Below are positions 6,417 to 7,909 of a stretch of DNA of 7,909 bases, piece after piece (positions within the stretch are counted from its first letter, which is position 1; each line of letters opens with the position of its first letter). This DNA comes from JBOHPP01 sp050731755 (lineage in GTDB: Bacteria > Methylomirabilota > Methylomirabilia > Rokubacteriales > CSP1-6). The stretch is taken from contig JBOHPP010000094.1 of assembly GCA_050731755.1 (NCBI GenBank), forward strand, positions 1 through 7,909, in the 5' to 3' direction. Below the pieces are notes generated by a model. That model searched no databases and was not told where the DNA came from. It was given only the letters and a program-made list of their open reading frames with translations. A program made the position numbers and the translations under genes.

Positions 6417-6845
6417 TTACGGTGTCACGGATCTTCTCGGTCGCTCCGACCGGAGCCAGTTCACGACGGCATACGCAAGCGGCGCCGAGATAGGCAGAAC
6501 GATGCCATAGAGCGGCGCCCATCTCACGTATCCCGCCACGTTGACTCTTTCAGTGCCTAACGTCATGGATTGCACGATCGGGGCTGCTACGCCACCGGCG
6601 ATAGTGACTGCACCAAAACCTGCTATGACGACAACAGTCCACATCACCAACGACGTCCGCCTCAGGCGCTTGCCAAGAAAAGTAATGATAAGGGAGGCGG
6701 CTATGATAGGCCCTACAGCAACGAAGAAACCCCACACCAGATCGCTGAGGGCAAACCAGCCAGCCAGAACACCGCCTCCGATGGTAATGATGGTCGACGC
6801 AATCAGTGACCCGGCCCAAGCAGCGCCGATGGATCGGAGTATCAT
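6417..6845 (-). CDS. Small four-helix integral membrane protein, unknown function
   Basis: I do not recognise the family. From ATG 6845 the product is 142 aa with four clear hydrophobic segments at about residues 11-31, 36-57, 66-90 and 109-130. The basic loop GKRLRR (58-63) and basic C-terminus (RSERPRR) predict both ends in the cytoplasm. Helices are rich in Gly, Ala and Ile with several GG pairs. GTG 6869 is an in-frame alternative, but it would start inside the 70-bp palindrome, so I prefer ATG 6845, 16 bp beyond it. The ribosome site is weak. Codon use is visibly more A/T-rich than in the biosynthetic genes, which suggests acquisition. It sits between two attC-like elements in the same orientation, so it may be a gene cassette. 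Confidence 0.65.
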   Translation of the reverse strand: MILRSIGAAWAGSLIASTIITIGGGVLAGWFALSDLVWGFFVAVGPIIAASLIITFLGKRLRRTSLVMWTVVVIAGFGAVTIAGGVAAPIVQSMTLGTERVNVAGYVRWAPLYGIVLPISAPLAYAVVNWLRSERPRRSVTP

Positions 6846-6861
6846 CCGGTCGCCGGAGCCA

Positions 6862-6931
6862 GCTAACACCCGCGATAACCCGCGGCGGCGGGGCCACGCG
6901 ACGCCGCCGTCGGATTCATCGCGAAGTTAGC
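6862..6931 (-). repeat. 70-bp asymmetric palindrome, attC-like element A
   Basis: Read on the minus strand, the element is GCTAAC, TT, CGCGAT, GAAT, CCG, AC, GGCGGCG, an 11-nt loop, CGCCGCC, G, CGG, GTT, ATCGCG, GGT, GTTAGC. Four stem blocks (6, 6, 3 and 7 bp) pair perfectly and are separated by unequal unpaired spacers. This matches an integron attC site: outer R''/R' boxes, a spacer, inner L''/L' boxes, extrahelical bases and a terminal hairpin, within the usual 57-141 bp size. The right box GTTAGCT departs from the GTTRRRY consensus at one position. A transposon-derived palindrome or terminator would usually be more symmetric. The membrane-protein ATG lies 16 bp after the R' end, as in gene cassettes. 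Confidence 0.5.
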
Positions 6932-7024
6932 GAGGATCTCGGCGCCCCGACCTCGCGCGTGACCTTTGCCATCGACTGCCAAGACCGGGAGATCTTGACC
7001 TGGGCCGCCTCGCCGAGGCCCTGA
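6932..7024 (+). pseudogene. IS3-family (IS2-like) transposase fragment
   Basis: A plus-strand open segment reads EDLGAPTSR, VTFAIDCQDREILTWAAS, then a stop at 7022-7024. VTFAIDCQDREILTW matches the strand-turn-strand of IS2/IS3 OrfB integrase cores between the first and second catalytic Asp (the position of VVLDxxSRxIVGW in relatives). Only about 20 residues are recognisable. The DDE residues, the helix-turn-helix part and the IS ends are missing, so it is an inactive scrap. It abuts the palindrome on one side and the substrate-binding protein remnant on the other. Confidence 0.5.
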
Positions 7025-7046
7025 CGCCATTTTCATGCGGCGTGGG

Positions 7047-7061
7047 TGAGCGCCCCGCTCA
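7047..7061. terminator. Short hairpin after the substrate-binding protein remnant
   Basis: TGAGC and GCTCA pair around a GCCCC loop, 5 bp past the stop of the decayed ABC substrate-binding protein on the minus strand. It has no clear T-run. It may be that gene's old terminator. Confidence 0.25.
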
Positions 7062-7065
7062 TGAC

Positions 7066-7473
7066 CTACTCGATCACGGTCGGCGCGGAGGAGGAGGGAG
7101 GGAGGGATTGTCAGGCCGAGAGAGCGGGCGGTGTCCGCGGGGCGCGCGCCCTTGATTATCCGGGTCAACGTAGGCGGCGGCGCGACGGTACTGCTCGCTC
7201 TGGTTTGGTGCATACGACATGAGGAAGCCGGAGTAGCGACCATTCGCTCGCGTCGCCTACGCTTGGCAGCCTTCGCTTTGCCACGAAGTCGAGAACGTCG
7301 GTACCCCGGGAGGTCGTCAGCGGCTCGCTCAGAACGATGAGCGCTTGCAAGGGCTTCCGAGTCAAGTTTCCAAGGGCATCCTTGAAGTCATCCGCCGCGC
7401 GAGCCGCGGCCTCGATTTGCTTGAACTCAAGAATCTTGCCTCGATGCGTTGCATTCCATAGAACAGCCACCTG
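7066..7473 (-). pseudogene. ABC transporter substrate-binding protein (PF04392-like), decayed
   Basis: Minus-strand pieces in three frames line up in the right order with the C-terminal half of an ABC sugar/amino-acid-type periplasmic binding protein. The pieces are VAVLWNATH, then LEFKQIEAAARA, ADDFKDALGNLTR, ALIVLSEPL and VAKRRLPSV (7470 to about 7260); LMSYAPNQSEQYRRAAAYVD in a second frame (7220-7161); RIIKGARPAD, then TARSLGLTIPPSLLLRAD in a third; and finally VIE and TAG (7077-7066). Relatives have about 13 residues between AAARA and DDF, and about 16 (LPVEQPTKFELVINLK-like) between PAD and TA; both are missing here. At least three frame changes, two deletions and loss of the N-terminal half show a dead gene. 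Intact members bind ligands in the periplasm for an ABC importer. Confidence 0.8.
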
Positions 7474-7477
7474 TGAC

Positions 7478-7507
7478 GCGGATTGTCTTATCCGCCGCCC
7501 GGTTAGC
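7478..7507 (-). repeat. Hairpin with GCTAAC box, possible truncated attC-like element
   Basis: On the minus strand the order is GCTAAC (7507-7502), CGGGCG, GCGGAT, a 6-nt loop AAGACA, ATCCGC. This resembles an R'' box, spacer, L''/L' stem and loop, but no GTTAGC-type right box follows; the sequence instead runs into the substrate-binding protein remnant. The GCTAAC also supplies an in-frame TAA to an open stretch coming from 7685. It could be a chance hairpin. Confidence 0.22.
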
Positions 7508-7685
7508 GCTCTTCTCGGTCCACGTCGCAGATGTAGTACGCGGATCTGGGATATCCGGCCCCTCGTGGCGTCTCGGTCGTCCGATGGTCACTCCCTCCGA
7601 GATCATAGGGCAAGTGTCCGGGCGGCGAGAATTTCTCGACCAGAGCGCGGGAAGTCGCGGCCGGTGCGGGGAAGAGACCGCGCCG
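7508..7685. other. Spacer between oligopeptidase B and the decayed region
   Basis: I recognise no gene here. On the minus strand one frame stays open from about 7685 to the TAA at 7505-7503 and reads, among others, SRALVEKFSPPGHLPYDL and AYYICDVDREER, but it has no ATG or GTG start and no family resemblance. An ATG at 7606 opens a 59-codon frame ending at 7427 that overlaps the substrate-binding protein remnant and looks spurious. Confidence 0.4.
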
Positions 7686-7909
7686 TCAGCTTGAAGTGGC
7701 CCGGCCGAGCTGGCTCAGGATGAACGCGTAGTCGAAGGCCACCTCCCGCAGCGCGTCGTACCGGCCTGACGGCCCGCCGTGACCGGCGTCCATGCGGACC
7801 TTGAAGAGCAGAAAGCGGTCGTCGGTCTTGGTGGCGCGGAGCTTGGCCACCCACTTGGCCGGCTCCCAGTACATCACCTGGCTGTCGTGCAGCGACGTCC
7901 GCACCAGGA
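7686..7909 (-). CDS. ptrB: Oligopeptidase B (protease II), C-terminal part
   Basis: Partial gene running off the right edge; 74 codons are visible. The segment LHDSQVMYWEPAKWVAKLRA followed by TKTDD is the signature of the oligopeptidase B catalytic domain around the triad Asp. AGHGGPSGRYDALREVAFDYAF carries the triad His and the closing helix. Ser and the beta-propeller domain lie outside the window. The enzyme is a cytosolic S9A prolyl-oligopeptidase-family serine peptidase that cleaves short peptides after Arg or Lys. The C-terminus (FILSQLGRATSS) is of normal length, so the gene is not truncated by the neighbouring decayed region. No clear terminator follows its TGA at 7688-7686. Confidence 0.9.
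   Translation of the reverse strand, partial: LVRTSLHDSQVMYWEPAKWVAKLRATKTDDRFLLFKVRMDAGHGGPSGRYDALREVAFDYAFILSQLGRATSS

Noticed and set aside
6863..7243. 126-codon minus-strand ORF spanning substrate-binding remnant, IS scrap and palindrome
   Set aside because: It mixes a real remnant (IIKGARPAD...LLLRAD) with antisense IS sequence and translated palindrome; it is a chance read-through of a decayed region, not one gene.
7427..7606. 59-codon minus-strand ORF from ATG 7606
   Set aside because: No recognisable motif, no ribosome site, and it overlaps the substrate-binding protein homology in another frame.
1..7909. CRISPR arrays, tRNA and rRNA genes, riboswitches
   Set aside because: I saw no spaced direct repeats, no tRNA-like cloverleaf with T-loop consensus, and no rRNA or riboswitch core sequences on either strand by eye.

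Overview
The window is a high-GC bacterial chromosome segment. Both ends cut through a gene. The flanking genes are ordinary chromosomal metabolism genes with strong GC-rich codon bias. That bias, together with a decayed ABC substrate-binding protein of the PF04392-like type and a dimethylglycine/trimethylamine dehydrogenase-like flavoenzyme, suggests a soil or subsurface bacterium of the Rokubacteria/NC10/deltaproteobacterial kind. This placement is an inference; no rRNA or other phylogenetic marker is present.

Region 1 (1-2924) holds the C-terminus of a MetX-like alpha/beta hydrolase (+). It converges on a minus-strand pair: a large flavin oxidoreductase (OYE barrel, degenerate Fe-S site, FAD domain) followed closely by a type II haloacid dehalogenase-like hydrolase.

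Region 2 (3004-5765) is a tight plus-strand cluster, divergent from region 1: a PdxH-like flavoprotein, MurB, and a type I DAHP synthase of the AroG class. Gaps are about 19 and 31 bp, so a single transcript is likely. The products serve vitamin B6 metabolism, peptidoglycan precursor synthesis and the shikimate pathway entry. MurB appears to start at a non-canonical CTG behind a strong Shine-Dalgarno.

Region 3 (5766-7685) looks accessory and decayed, and it is the most interesting part. On the minus strand, in order from high to low coordinate, it holds: a hairpin with a GCTAAC word (7478-7507); a multiply frameshifted and internally deleted ABC substrate-binding protein pseudogene (7066-7473); a small plus-strand IS3/IS2-type transposase scrap (6932-7024); a 70-bp asymmetric palindrome bounded by GCTAAC/GTTAGC that resembles an integron attC site (6862-6931); a four-helix membrane protein (6417-6845); a second, shorter attC-like element (6356-6405); an intact antitoxin (6144-6341); and its RelE/ParE-type toxin, broken by one extra base and without a start codon (5878-6142). 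Two small genes in one orientation, each starting 14-16 bp after a GTTAGC-type site, one of them a toxin-antitoxin pair, is the layout of an integron cassette array without an integrase. No integrase is visible in the window, so this remains a hypothesis.

Region 4 (7686-7909) is the C-terminus of oligopeptidase B (PtrB) on the minus strand.
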